The notes beneath the pieces are model-generated. The model made no database searches. It saw only the letters and a list, made by a program, of their open reading frames with translations, and was not told where the DNA came from. This document shows positions 1 to 12,969 of a DNA stretch of 64,000 bases, piece by piece (position 1 is the first letter of the stretch; the number at the start of each line of letters is the position of its first letter). Source of the DNA: Symsagittifera roscoffensis. Its lineage: Eukaryota; Xenacoelomorpha; Acoela; Convolutidae. The translations under genes and the position numbers were made by a program. Location: positions 38,680,532 to 38,744,531 of the forward strand of contig NC_087064.1 of assembly GCF_963678635.1 (NCBI RefSeq). Reading direction: 5' to 3'.

Positions 1-1800
1 ATTCCATTTTGTTTTTTTTTCTTCAAATGGTAAAGTTAGTTGAGACCAACGCACAAAGCGAACTTTTTAATCTGTCCAAGAAAAAATTTAGAAAAAAACG
101 TTTTGCCGCAAAAAGTTTAACACACCAATGTTTATTCGATCTTGCTCGTCATTTTTTTAAAATCAAGTTCATCAATCTTTTTTCATCAAAGTTTAAATTT
201 GTCATTTCTTGTCATCGAAATGCAGCAACTGCGTTTTTTAAACTAAAAATCAGAAAAAAAATCCTCATGATGAGTCCTCATAATTTCAAAAATATAAGAA
301 AAAACGTCTTGAAATAAATCTAAAGAACCCTGTTTTAGCTGGAAAAAACCATCTCGAACTAAAGTTTTGGCTCTACTTCTTACAAGTTTGAAACAATTGT
401 CCTTATTAAAATCTTTAGAAAAAACAAATTGGGGACAAAAATAATAATCATAAAACTATTAATCATAAAACTCTTAAGAGTTGGAAGACAAAAACAGATT
501 TAAAAAAAAAAAGAAACATGAAAGATCGTTTGCAATTGACATCAAAGTTAAAGTAAATACTCAAACTATTCAAATTGATCAATTCATAATTATTTTAGCT
601 ACAGCACTTTTTATCAGTTAAAATGTCAAACAATTGTTTCATTCAGCAATTAGTCTAATTGTGCCTTTTTATTTGTTGATACGATCTTTCGTAATTTATG
701 ACTCTACCATGATATTGGGATGAAAATATGTCCCAAATATGTCAAATTGGAAAAAAAATATGTGCAAAACTGTGTTCGAAACCATCTAATGAGCACAATG
801 CATCCAGCCTGACTTAAGATCCGGATGCCTCCGCCAAGACTCTTCATCGAGAATTTGTAAGCCAATCACGGACGATTTCATCCAGAGTTTTTAAAAAAGG
901 ATCTCGAACAGGCAATAGGTTTCCAGCATTTTACACTACTCACACATAAATTGAGGGGCTGACCTCATTGCTTTTTTGGAGGCTACTACGGTTTTTTTGT
1001 ACTCAACTTTGTGATTCAATCACTTTCATTCAAAGGACAGCAACCCTTTTCATCAAGGTTTGCGAGTTGAAAATAAAAGATACGGACTTCTTACGTTGCT
1101 TTATCATTTGATTTTTAATCATTACGTCAGAGTACTGTTCTATTGAACTTTTTGGAATGGTTTATTTATTGCCCTAAGCTATGAAACTGAAGCCTTACTC
1201 TCAAAACCTTAAAATTATCAATTCCTACCAGTTGAAATCTCTCGAATTTTTCAGGTTTTTGTATAATTTGACTCACCATAAATTTAGAAACTAAAAATGT
1301 GCTGCGAAGTTCAAACTTACTCTTCAAAATGCCTGAAAACTTGAGGATCTCATCTAATCTGTTTGTTTTAAAGAAAATACCAAAAAAACAGGATAGCACA
1401 CTGAAGATTCCTTATCAATGTTATACTGTTTTCTTAGTAAAGTGAAACTTTTGAATGATTCCATAAAAAAATAATACAAAAAACTTTTATTGAAGGTTGT
1501 CCTGCACGTTGACTTTTGATTGCTCTGATCATGATCATAAGACATAAGACAACCTATCACAAAATTTAAGATGTAACCAATTTACCCAGATCCAATTTAT
1601 TAGAATTACGATCAAAATGTTTACTTATCATTACGTTCAAAATTTTTACATTTTCATCGAGCTTTTCGCTGACCGAATTGCAGCGAATGTGACATTTTTA
1701 TCCGCTAAATGCTCAGTTAAGTTCACCATGTTCAGATTTTTCCCGCCTTATTTTTGAATACAATTTTCCTCGGTTCTTTGAGCGTACGTTCCTGTTGAGG
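1..1800. other. AT-rich non-coding flank, no gene seen
   Basis: This stretch is strongly AT-rich with many homopolymer A and T runs. The open frames present are short (about 65-100 codons), low in complexity and show no recognisable domain. I see no splice-site-bounded exon series, RNA gene or transposon terminus. The first satellite A core motif (GGGACC) appears near position 1,813, so this is the outer flank of that array. Confidence 0.6.
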
Positions 1801-1979
1801 GTGACCTGCGCCCAACGGGACCAAGGAGGGACCAAACTGAAATCGGCCTGAAATCCACCCCCGATAGTCAAAATGAGTATTTAACGATGGAAAACATTGA
1901 GGGTCTTCTTTTTGAACATGAAAAACCAAAAAAAAAGGAAAAAAAACTTTTTTTTTGAATTTTTGAAAAAATGACTCCT

Positions 1980-2650
1980 CGTGTCACTCGAAAAAACGGG
2001 ACCAAGACGGGACCCAGACGGGACCAAAAAATCTAACTTTTTGTTCAGTGCTTGGATTGATGTGAAAACGATTTCTAACAGACAGGTATGACTTGTAATC
2101 ACTAGGAAAAGAGTTTTCAATCAAAAAAAATATTTTTTTCTGGATTCTGCGATGGTTCAGTTTTGGTCCCGTTTTGGCAAAACGGGACCAGGACGGGACC
2201 AAAAAATCTGACTTTTTCTTTAGTGCTTGGATTGATGTGAAAACAATTTCTAACAGACAGGTATGACTTGTAATCACTAGAAAAGAGTTTTCAATAAAAA
2301 AAATAGTTTTTCTGGATTCTGTGGTGGTTCAGTTTTGGTCCCGTTTTGGGAAAACGGGACCAAGACGGGGCCAAAAAATCTAACTTTTTGTTCAGTGTTT
2401 ATTTTGGTGTGTAAACAATTTCTAATAGACAGGTATGACTTGTAATCACTAGTAAAAGAGTTTTCAATCAAAAAAATTACTTTTTCGGGATTCTGTGCTG
2501 CTTCAGTTTTGGTCCCGTTTTAAGAAAACGGGACCAAGTGGGGACCAAAAAACCTAATTGTTTGTTCATGTGTCGGATTGATGTCAAAAAAGTTTCTAAC
2601 AGACAGATATGATGTGTAGACACTAGAAGAAAAAATTTCAATAAGAAAAC
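1980..2650. repeat. Satellite A, simple ~171 bp monomer block
   Basis: The GTTCAGTTTTGGTCCCG landmark recurs at about 2,157, 2,327 and 2,503, a spacing of roughly 170-176 bp. All of these units belong to one subtype (here called B), which carries the CTAACTTTTTGTTCAGTG and GACAGGTATGACTTGTA blocks. The subtype A partner seen further right is absent, so this edge may preserve the ancestral simple arrangement or a diverged array margin. Confidence 0.8.
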
Positions 2651-3204
2651 TTAGAATTTCGGGATGCTAAGGGGGTTCAGATTTGGTCCCGTTTTCGGGA
2701 AAAGGGAGCAAAATCGGGACCAAACTGAAACTAAATGAAAAAAATGGAATTGTTTTGCAAATTATTGCAGATAGCAATATAGGGTATCTGGGCACATTTT
2801 CAACATTTTTCCACAAAAAAATTGCAATTGTCATGGAAACTACACATTTTTTGATCCCGTTTTCTGGAAACGGGACCAGATTGGGACCAAAAAATCTAAC
2901 TTTTTGTATAGTGGTTGAATTGATGTAAAAACTGCTTAAAACAGATAGGTATGACTTGTAGACACTAAAAAAACCTTTTTCAACCAAAAAAAGAACAATT
3001 TCGGGATTCTGGGGTTGTTCAGTTTTGGTCCCGTTTTCGGGAAAAGGGACCAAAAACAGGACCAAACTAAAACATAGTGAAAAAAATTTAGCATTGATTG
3101 AATTGTTTAGCAATTGTTTCCGTATAGCGGTTTAGGGTATGTGGGCACATGTTCAACAATTTTCCACAAAAAAATGCAAATTTCATGGGTACTAGACGTT
3201 TTTT

Positions 3205-3231
3205 GGTCCCGTTTTCGGGAAACGGGACCAG
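3205..3231. repeat. Representative satellite hairpin, CENP-B-box-like
   Basis: GGTCCCGTTT and AAACGGGACC form perfect 10 bp arms around the five-base loop TCGGG. The right-hand part reads TTCG, five bases, CGGGA. The mammalian CENP-B box core is TTCG, seven bases, CGGG, and its right half GGAAACGGGA is present here exactly. The same form recurs in B-type halves, for example at about 4,235-4,257, with point variants elsewhere. The similarity is visible in the sequence; any binding function is conjecture. Confidence 0.7.
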
Positions 3232-6200
3232 ATAGGGACCAAAAAATCTAATTTTTTGTTTAGTGGTTGAATTGATGAAAAAAACTGTTTAAAGCAGATA
3301 GGTATGACTTGTAGACACTACAAAAACCTCTTTCAATCAAAAATAGATCAATTTCGGGATTCTGTGGTGGTTCAGTTTTGGTCCCGTTTTCGGGAAAAGA
3401 GAACAAAAACGGGACCAAACTAAAACATAGGGAAAAAAACTAGAATTGTTTAGCGAATGTTTTCGTATAGCGATTTAGGGTATATGGGCACATGTTCAAC
3501 AATTTCCCACAAAAAAAGCAATTTTCTTGGGTACTAGACATTCTTTGGTCCCGTTTTCGGGAAACGGGACCAGATAAGGAACAAAAAATCTAACTTTTTG
3601 TTTAGTGGTTGAATTGATGTAAAAACTGTTTGAAACAGATAGGTATGACTTGTAGACACTAGGAAAACGTCTTTCAATCAAAAAAAGAACAATTTCGGGA
3701 CTCTATGGTGGTTCAGTTTTGGTCCCGTTTTCGGGAAAAGAGAATAAAAACGGGACCAAACTAAAACATAGTGAAAAAAACTTGAATTGTTTAGCAAATG
3801 TTTTCGTATAGCGATTTAGGGTATATGGGCACATGTTCAACAAGTTTCCACAAAAAATATGCAATTTTCATGGGAACTACATTTTTTTTGATCCAGTTAT
3901 CGGGAAACGGGACCAGATAGGGAACAGAAAATCTAACTTTTTGTCTAGTGGTTGAATTGATGTAAAAACTGTTTAAGACAGATAGGTATGATATGTAGAC
4001 ACTAGAAAAACCTCTTTCAATCAAAAAAGGAACAATTTCGGGATTCTGTGGCGGTTCAGTTTTGGTCCGGTTTTCGGGAAAAGAAAATAAAAACAGGACC
4101 AAACTAAAACATAGTGAAAAAAACTTGAATTGTTTAGCAAATGTTTTCGTATAGCGGTTAAGGGTATGTGGGCACAAGTTCAACAATTTTCCACAAAAAA
4201 ATGCAATTTTCATGGGTACTAGACATTTTTTGGTCCCGTTTTCGGGAAACGGGACCAGAACGGGACCAAAAAATCTAACTTTTTGTTTAATGGTTGAAGT
4301 GATGTAAAAACTGTTTAAAACAGATAGGTATGACTTGTAGACACTAGGAAAACCTCTTTCAATCAAAAAAAGAACAATTTCGGGATTCTGTGATTGTTCA
4401 GTTTTGGTCCCGTTTTTGGGAAAAGAGAACAAAAACGGGACCAAACTAAATTATAGTGAAAAAAACAGGATTTTTTTTGCAAACGTTTTCGTATAGCGAT
4501 TTAGGGTATATGGGCGTATGTTCAACAATTTTCCACAAAAAAATGCATTTTTCATGGGTACTAGACATTTTCTGGTCCTGTTTTTGGGAAACGGGACCAG
4601 AACGGGATCAAAAAATCAAACTTTTTGTTTAGTGGTTGAACTGATGTAAAAACTGTTTGAAACAGATAGGTATGACTTGTAGACACTAGAAAAACCCCTT
4701 TCAGTCAGAAAAAGAGTAATTTCGGGATACTGTGATTGTTCAGTTTTGGTCCCGTTTTTGGGAAAAGAGAACAAAAACGGGACCAAACTAAAACCTAGTG
4801 AAAAAAAAATTGAATTTTTTTGCAAACATTTTTGTCTAGCGATTTAGGGTATATGGGCACATGTTCAACAATTTTCCACAAAAAAAAATTGCAATTTTCA
4901 TGGTTACTAGACATTTTTTGGTCACGTTTTTGGGAAAAGGGACCAGATAGGGACCAAAAAAATTAACTTTTTGTTTAGTGGTTGAATTGATGTAAAAACT
5001 GTTTAAGACAGATATGTATGACTTGTAGACACTGGAAAAACCTCTTTCAATCAAAAAAGGAACAATTTCGGGATTCTGTGGCGGTTCAGTTTTGGTCCCG
5101 TTTTCGGGAAAAGAAAATAAAACCAGGACCAAACTAAAACATAGTGAAAAAAACTTGAATTGTTTAGCAAATATTTTCGTATAGCGGTTTAGGGTATGTG
5201 GGCACAAGTTCAACAATTTTCCACAAAAAAATGCAATTTTCATGGGTACTAGACATTTTTTGGTCCCGTTTTCGGGAAGCGGGACCAGAACGGGACCAAA
5301 AAATCTAACTTTTTGTTTAATGGTTGAAGTGATGTAAAAACTGTTTGAAACAAATAGGTATGATTTTTAGACACTAGGAAAACCTCTTTCAATCAAAAAA
5401 AGAACAATTTCGGGATTCTGTGATTGTTCAGTTTTGGTCCCGTTTTTGGGAAAAGAGAACAAAAACGGGATCAAACTAAATTATAGTGAAAAAAACATGA
5501 ATTTTTTTGCAAACGTTTTCGTATAGCGATTTAGGGTATATGGGCGTATGTTCAACAATTTTCCACAAAAAAAATGCATTTTTCATGGGTACTAGACATT
5601 TTCTGGTCCTGTTTTTGGGAAACGGGACCAGAACGGGATCAAAAAATCAAACTATTTGTTTAGTGGTTGAACTGATGTAAAAACTGTTTGAAACAGATAG
5701 GTATGACTTGTAGACACTAGAAAAATCCCTTTCAGTCAGAAAAAGAGTAATTTCGGGATTCTGTGATTGTTCAGTTTTGGTCCCGTTTTTGGGAAAAGAG
5801 AACAAAAACGGGACCAAACTAAAACCTAGTGAAAAAAATTGAATTTTTTTGCAAACATTTTCGTCTAGCGATTTAGGGTATATGGGCACATGTTCAACAA
5901 ATTTCCACAAAAAAGTTGCAATTTTCATGGGTACTAGACATTTTTTGGTCACGTTTTTGGGAAAAGGGACCAGATAGGGACCAAAAAAATTAACTTTTTG
6001 TTTAGTGGTTGAATTGATGTAAAAACTGTTTCAGACAGATATGTATGACTTGTAGACACTAGAAAAATCTCTTTCAATCAAAAAAGGAACAATTTCGGGA
6101 TTCTGTGGTGTTTCAGTTTTGGTCCCGTTTTCGGGAAAAGAAAATAAAAACAGGACCAAACTAAAACATAGTGAAAAAAACTTGAATTGTTTAGCAAATG

Positions 6201-6419
6201 TTTTCGTATAGCGATTTAGGGTATATGGGCGTATGTTCAACAATTTTCCACAAAAAATATGCAATTTTCATGGGTACTAGACATTTTCTGGTCCTGTTTT
6301 TGGGAAACGGGACCAGAACGGGATCAAAAAATCAAACTTTTTGTTTAGTGGTTGAACTGATGTAAAAACTGTTTCAAACAGATAGGTATGACTTGTAGAC
6401 ACTAAAAAACCCCTTTCAG

Positions 6420-9225
6420 TCAGAAAAAGAGTAATTTCGGGATTCTGTGATTGTTCAGTTTTGGTCCCGTTTTTGGGAAAAGAGAACAAAAACGGGACCA
6501 AACTAAATTAGAGTGAAAAAAACATGAATTTTTTTGCAAACGTTTTCGTATAGCGATTTAGGGTATATGGGCGTATGTTCAACAATTTTCCACAAAAAAA
6601 ATGCATTTTTCATGGGTACTAGACATTTTCTGGTCCTGTTTTTGGGAAACGGGACATGAACGGGATCAAAAAATCAAACTTTTTGTTTAGTGGTTGAACT
6701 GATGTAAAAACTGTTTGAAACAGATAGGTATGACTTGTAGACACTAGAAAAACCCCTTTCAGTCAGAAAAAGAGTAATTTCGGGATTCTGTGATTGTTCA
6801 GTTTTGGTCCCGTTTTTGGGAAAAGAGAACAAAAACGGGACCAAACTAAAAACTAGTGAAAAAAAAATTGAATTTTTTTGCAAACATTTTCGTATAGCGA
6901 TTTAGGGTATATGGGCACATGTTCAACAATTTTCCACAAAAAAGTTGCAATTTTCATGGGTACTAGACATTTTTTGGTCACGTTTTTGGGAAAAGGGACC
7001 AGATAGGGACCAAAAAAATTAACTTTTTGTTTAGTGGTTGAATTGATGTAAAAACTGTTTAAGACAGATATGTATGACTTGTAGACACTAGAAAAACCTC
7101 TTTCAATCAAAAAAGGAACAATTTCGGGATTCTGTGGTGTTTCAGTTTTGGTCCCGTTTTCGGGAAAAGAAAATAAAAACAGGACCAAACTAAAACATAG
7201 TGAAAAAAACTTGAATTGTTTAGCAAATGTTTTCGTATAGCGATTTAGGGTATATGGGCACATGTTCAACAATTTTCCACAAAAAATATGCAATTTTCAT
7301 GGGTACTAGACATTTTCTGGTCCTGTTTTTGGGAAACGGGATCAAAAAATCAAACTTTTTGTTTAGTGGTTGAACTGATGTAAAAACTGTTTCAAACAGA
7401 TAGGTATGACTTGTAGACACTAGAAAAACCCCTTTCAGTCAGAAAAAGAGTAATTTCGGGATTCTGTGATTGTTCAGTTTTGGTCCCGTTTTTGGGAAAA
7501 GAGAACAAAAACGGGACCAAACTAAATTAGAGTGAAAAAAACATGAATTTATTTGCAAACGTTTTCGTATAGCGATTTAGGGTATATGGGCGTATGTTCA
7601 ACAATTTTCCACAAAAAAAATGCATTTTTCATGGGTACTAGACATTTTCTGGTCCTGTTTTTGGGAAAGGGGACATGAACGGGATCAAAAAATCAAACTT
7701 TTTGTTTAGTGGTTGAACTGATGTAAAAACTGTTTGAAACAGATAGGTATGACTTGTAGACACTAGAAAAACCCCTTTCAGTCAGAAAAAGAGTAATTTC
7801 GGGATTCTGTGATTGTTCAGTTTTGGTCCCGTTTTTGGGAAAAGAGAACAAAAACGGGACCAAACTAAATTAGAGTGAAAAAAACATGAATTTTTTTGCA
7901 AACGTTTTCGTATAGCGATTTAGGGTATATGGGCGTATGTTCAACAATTTTCCACAAAAAAAATGCATTTTTCATGGGTACTAGACATTTTCTGGTCCTG
8001 TTTTTGGGAAACGGGACATGAACGGGATCAAAAAATCAAACTTTTTGTTTAGTGGTTGAACTGATGTAAAAACTGTTTGAAACAGATAGGTATGACTTGT
8101 AGACACTAGAAAAACCCCTTTCAGTCAGAAAAAGAGTAATTTCGGGATTCTGTGATTGTTCAGTTTTGGTCCCGTTTTTGGGAAAAGAGAACAAAAACGG
8201 GACCAAACTAAAAACTAGTGAAAAAAAAATTGAATTTTTTTGCAAACATTTTCGTATAGCGATTTAGGGTATATGGGCACATGTTCAACAATTTTCCACA
8301 AAAAAGTTGCAATTTTCATGGGTACTAGACATTTTTTGGTCACGTTTTTGGGAAAAGGGACCAGATAGGGACCAAAAAAATTAACTTTTTGTTTAGTGGT
8401 TGAATTGATGTAAAAACTGTTTAAGACAGATATGTATGACTTGTAGACACTAGAAAAACCTCTTTCAATCAAAAAAGGAACAATTTCGGGATTCTGTGGT
8501 GTTTCAGTTTTGGTCCCGTTTTCGGGAAAAGAAAATAAAAACAGGACCAAACTAAAACATAGTGAAAAAAACTTGAATTGTTTAGCAAATGTTTTCGTAT
8601 AGCGATTTAGGGTATATGGGCACATGTTCAACAATTTTCCACAAAAAATATGCAATTTTCATGGGTACTAGACATTTTCTGGTCCTGTTTTTGGGAAACG
8701 GGATCAAAAAATCAAACTTTTTGTTTAGTGGTTGAACTGATGTAAAAACTGTTTCAAACAGATAGGTATGACTTGTAGACACTAGAAAAACCCCTTTCAG
8801 TCAGAAAAAGAGTAATTTCGGGATTCTGTGATTGTTCAGTTTTGGTCCCGTTTTTGGGAAAAGAGAACAAAAACGGGACCAAACTAAATTAGAGTGAAAA
8901 AAACATGAATTTATTTGCAAACGTTTTCGTATAGCGATTTAGGGTATATGGGCGTATGTTCAACAATTTTCCACAAAAAAAATGCATTTTTCATGGGTAC
9001 TAGACATTTTCTGGTCCTGTTTTTGGGAAAGGGGACATGAACGGGATCAAAAAATCAAACTTTTTGTTTAGTGGTCGAACTGATGTAAAAACTGTTTGAA
9101 ACAGATAGGTATGACTTGTAGACACTAGAAAAACCCCTTTCAGTCAGAAAAAGAGTAATTTCGGGATTCTGTGATTGTTCAGTTTTGGTCCCGTTTTTGG
9201 GAAAAGAGAACAAAAAAGGGACCAA
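6420..9225. repeat. Higher-order duplication, 1,362 bp offset
   Basis: Sequence from about 6,420 to 7,863 reappears with near identity 1,362 bp downstream. Three different minus-strand frames recur with identical translations at exactly that offset: 6,674 and 8,036, 6,853 and 8,215, 7,220 and 8,582. The block equals four dimers or eight monomers. Similarity falls near 9,225, where one copy carries AACTAGTG and the other TTAGAGTG. Such identity against diverged neighbouring units means a recent segmental duplication inside the array, or an assembly artefact of the same length. Confidence 0.85.
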
Positions 9226-12200
9226 ACTAAAAACTAGTGAAAAAAAAAATTGAATTTTTTTGCAAACATTTTCGTATAGCGATTTAGGGTATATGGGCAC
9301 ATGTTCAACAATTTTCCACAAAAAAATTGCAATTTTCATGGGTACTAGACATTTTTTGGTCACGTTTTTGGGAAAAAGGACCAGATAGGGACCAAAAAAA
9401 TTAACTTTTTGTTTAGTGGTTGAATTGATGTAAAAACTGTTTAAGACAGATAGGTATGACTTGTAGACACTAGAAAAACCTCTTTCAATCAAAAAAATAT
9501 CAATTTCGGGATTCTGTAGTGGTTCAGTTTTGGTCCCGTTTTCGGGAAAAGAGAACAAAAACGGGACCAAACTAAAACATAGTGAAAAAAACTTGAATGG
9601 TTAAGCAAATGATTTCGTATAGCGATTTAGGGTATGTGGGCACATGTTCAAAAGTGTTCCACAAAAAAATGCAACTTTCATGGGGACTAGACAATTTTTG
9701 GTCCCGTTTTCGGGAAAAGGGACCAGATAGGGACCAAAAAATTTAACTTTTTGTTTAGAGGTTGAATTGATGTAAAAACTGTTTAAAACAGATAGGTATG
9801 ACTTGTAGACACTAGAAAAACTTCTTTCAATCAAAAAAAGGTCAATTTCGGGATTCTGTGGTGGTTCAGTTTTGGTCCCGTTTTCGGTAAAAGAGAACAA
9901 AAAAGGGGCCAAACTAAAACTTAGTGAAAAAGCCTTGAATTGTTAAGCAAATATTTTCGTATAACGATTTAGGGTATATGGGCACATTTTCAACAATTTT
10001 CCACAAAAAAATGCAATTTTCATGGGTACTAGACATTTTTTGGTCCCCTTTTTGGGAAAAGGGACCAGATAGGGACCAAAAAACTTAACTTTTTGTTTAG
10101 TGGTTGAATTGATGTAAAAACTGTTTAAAACAGATAGGTATGAATTGTGGACACTAGAAAAACCTCTTTCAATCAAAAAAAGATCAATTTCGGGATTCTG
10201 TGGTGGTTCAGTTTTGGTCCCGTTTTCGGGAAAAGAGAACAAAAACGGGACCAAACTAAAACCTAGTGAAAAAAACTAGAATTGTTTAGCAAATGTTTTC
10301 GTATAGCGATTTAGGGTATATGGGCACACGTTCAACAATTTTCCACAAAAAAAATGCAATTTTCATGGGTACTAGACATTTTTTGGTCCCGTTTTCGGGA
10401 AACGGGATCAGATAGGGAAAAAAAATCTAACTTTTCGTTTAGTGGTTGAATTGATGTAAAAACTGTTTAAAACAGCTAGGTATGACTTGTAGACACTAGA
10501 AAAACCGTCTTTCAATCAAAAAAAGAACAATATCGGGATTCTGTGGTGGTTCAGTTTTGGTCCCGTTTTCGGGAAAAGAAAATAAAAACGAGACCAAACT
10601 AAAACATAGTGAAAAAAACTTGAATTGTTTAGCAAATATTTTCGTATAGCGATTTAGGGTATATGGGCACATGTTCAACAATTTTCCTCAAAACAATGCA
10701 ATTTTCATGGCAACTACAATTTTTTCGATCCCGTTTTCGGGAAACGGGATCAGATAGGGAAAAAAAATCTAACTTTTCGTTTAGTGGTTGAATTGATGTA
10801 AAAACTGTTTAAAACAGATAGGTATGACTTGTAGACACTAGAAAAACCGTCTTTCAATCAAAAAAAGATCAATTTCGGGATTCTGTGGTGGTTCAGTTTT
10901 GGTCCCGTTTTCGGGAAAAGAGAACAAAAACGGGACCAAACTAAAACCTAGTGAAAAAAACTAGAATTGTTTAGCAAATGTTTTCGTATAGCGATTTAGG
11001 GTATATGGGCACACGTTCAACAATTTTCCACAAAAAAAATGCAATTTTCATGGGTACTAGACATTTTTTGGTCCCGTTTTCGGGAAACGGGATCAGATAG
11101 GGAAAAAAAATCTAACTTTTCGTTTAGTGGTTGAATTGATGTAAAAACTGTTTAAAACAGATAGGTATGACTTGTAGACACTAGAAAAACCGTCTTTCAA
11201 TCAAAAAAAGAACAATATCGGGATTCTGTGGTGGTTCAGTTTTGGTCCCGTTTTCGGGAAAAGAAAATAAAAACGGGACCAAACTAAAACATAGTGAAAA
11301 AAACTTGAATTGTTTAGCAAATATTTTCGTATAGCGATTTAGGGTATATGGGCACATGTTCAACAATTTTCCTCAAAACAATGCAATTTTCATGGCAACT
11401 ACAATTTTTTCGATCCCGTTTTCGGGAAACGGGATCAGATAGGGAACAAAAAATCTAACTTTTCGTTTAGTGGTTGAATTGATGTAAAAACTGTTTAAAA
11501 CAGATAGGTATGACTTGTAGACACTAGAAAAACCCTCTTTCAATCAAAAAAAGAACAATATCGGGATTCTGTGGTGGTTCAGTTTTGGTCCCGTTTTCGG
11601 GAAAAGAAAATAAAAACGGGACCAAACTAAAACATAGTGAAAAAAACTTGAATTGTTTAGCAAATATTTTCGTATAGCGATTTAGGGTATATGGGCACAT
11701 GTTCAACAATTTTCCTCAAAAAAATGCAATTTTCATGGCAACTACAATTTTTTCGATCCCGTTTTCGGGAAACGGGATCAGATAGGGAACAAAAAATCTA
11801 ACTTTTCGTTTAGTGGTTGAATTGATGTAAAAACTGTTTAAAACAGATATGTATGACTTGTAGACACTAGAAAAACCCTATTTCAATCAAAAAAAGAACA
11901 ATATCGGGATTCTGTGGTGGTTCAGTTTTGGTCCCGTTTTCGGGAAAAGAAAATAAAAACGGGACCAAACTAAAACATAGTGAAAAAAACTTGAATTGTT
12001 TAGCAAATATTTTCGTATAGCGATTTAGGGTATATGGGCACATGTTGAACAATTTTCCACAAAAAAATGCAATTTTCATGGGTACTAGACATTTTTTGGT
12101 CCCGTTTTTGGGAAAAGGGACCAGATAGGGACCAAAAAACTTAACTTTTTGTTTAGTGGTTGAATTGATGTAAAAACTGTTTAAAACAGATAGGTATGAA

Positions 12201-12969
12201 TTGTGGACACTAGAAAAACCTCTTTCAATCAAAAAAAAGATCAATTTCGGGATTCTGTGGTGGTTCAGTTTTGGTCCCGTTTTCGGGAAAAGAGAACAAA
12301 AACGGGACCAAACTAAAACATAGTGAAAAAAACTAGAATTGTTTAGCAAATGTTTTCGTATAGCGATTTAGGGTATATGGGCACACGTTCAACAATTTTC
12401 CACAAAAAAAATGCAATTTTCATGGGTACTAGACATTTTTTGGTCCCGTTTTTGGGAAACGAGATCAGATAGGGAACAAAAAATCTAACTTTTCGTTTAG
12501 TGGTTGAATTGATGTAAAAACTGTTTAAAACAGATAGGTATGACTTGTAGACACTAGAAAAACCATCTTTCAATCAAAAAAAGAACAATATCGGGATTCT
12601 GTGGTGGTTCAGTTTTGGTCCCGTTTTCGGGAAAAGAAAATAAAAACGGGACCAAACTAAAACATAGTGAAAAAAACTTGAATTGTTAAGCAAATGTTTT
12701 CGTATAACGATTTAGGGTATATGGGCACAATTTCAACAATTTTCCACAAAAAATGCAATTTTCATGGGTACTAGACATTTTTTGGTCCCGTTTTTGGGAA
12801 AAGGGACCAGATAGGGACCAAAAAACTTAACTTTTTGTTTAGTGGTTGAATTGATGTAAAAACTGTTTAAAACAGATAGGTATGAATTGTGGACACTAGA
12901 AAAACCTCTTTCAATCAAAAAAAGATCAATTTCGGGATTCTGTGGTGGTTCAGTTTTGGTCCCGTTTTG

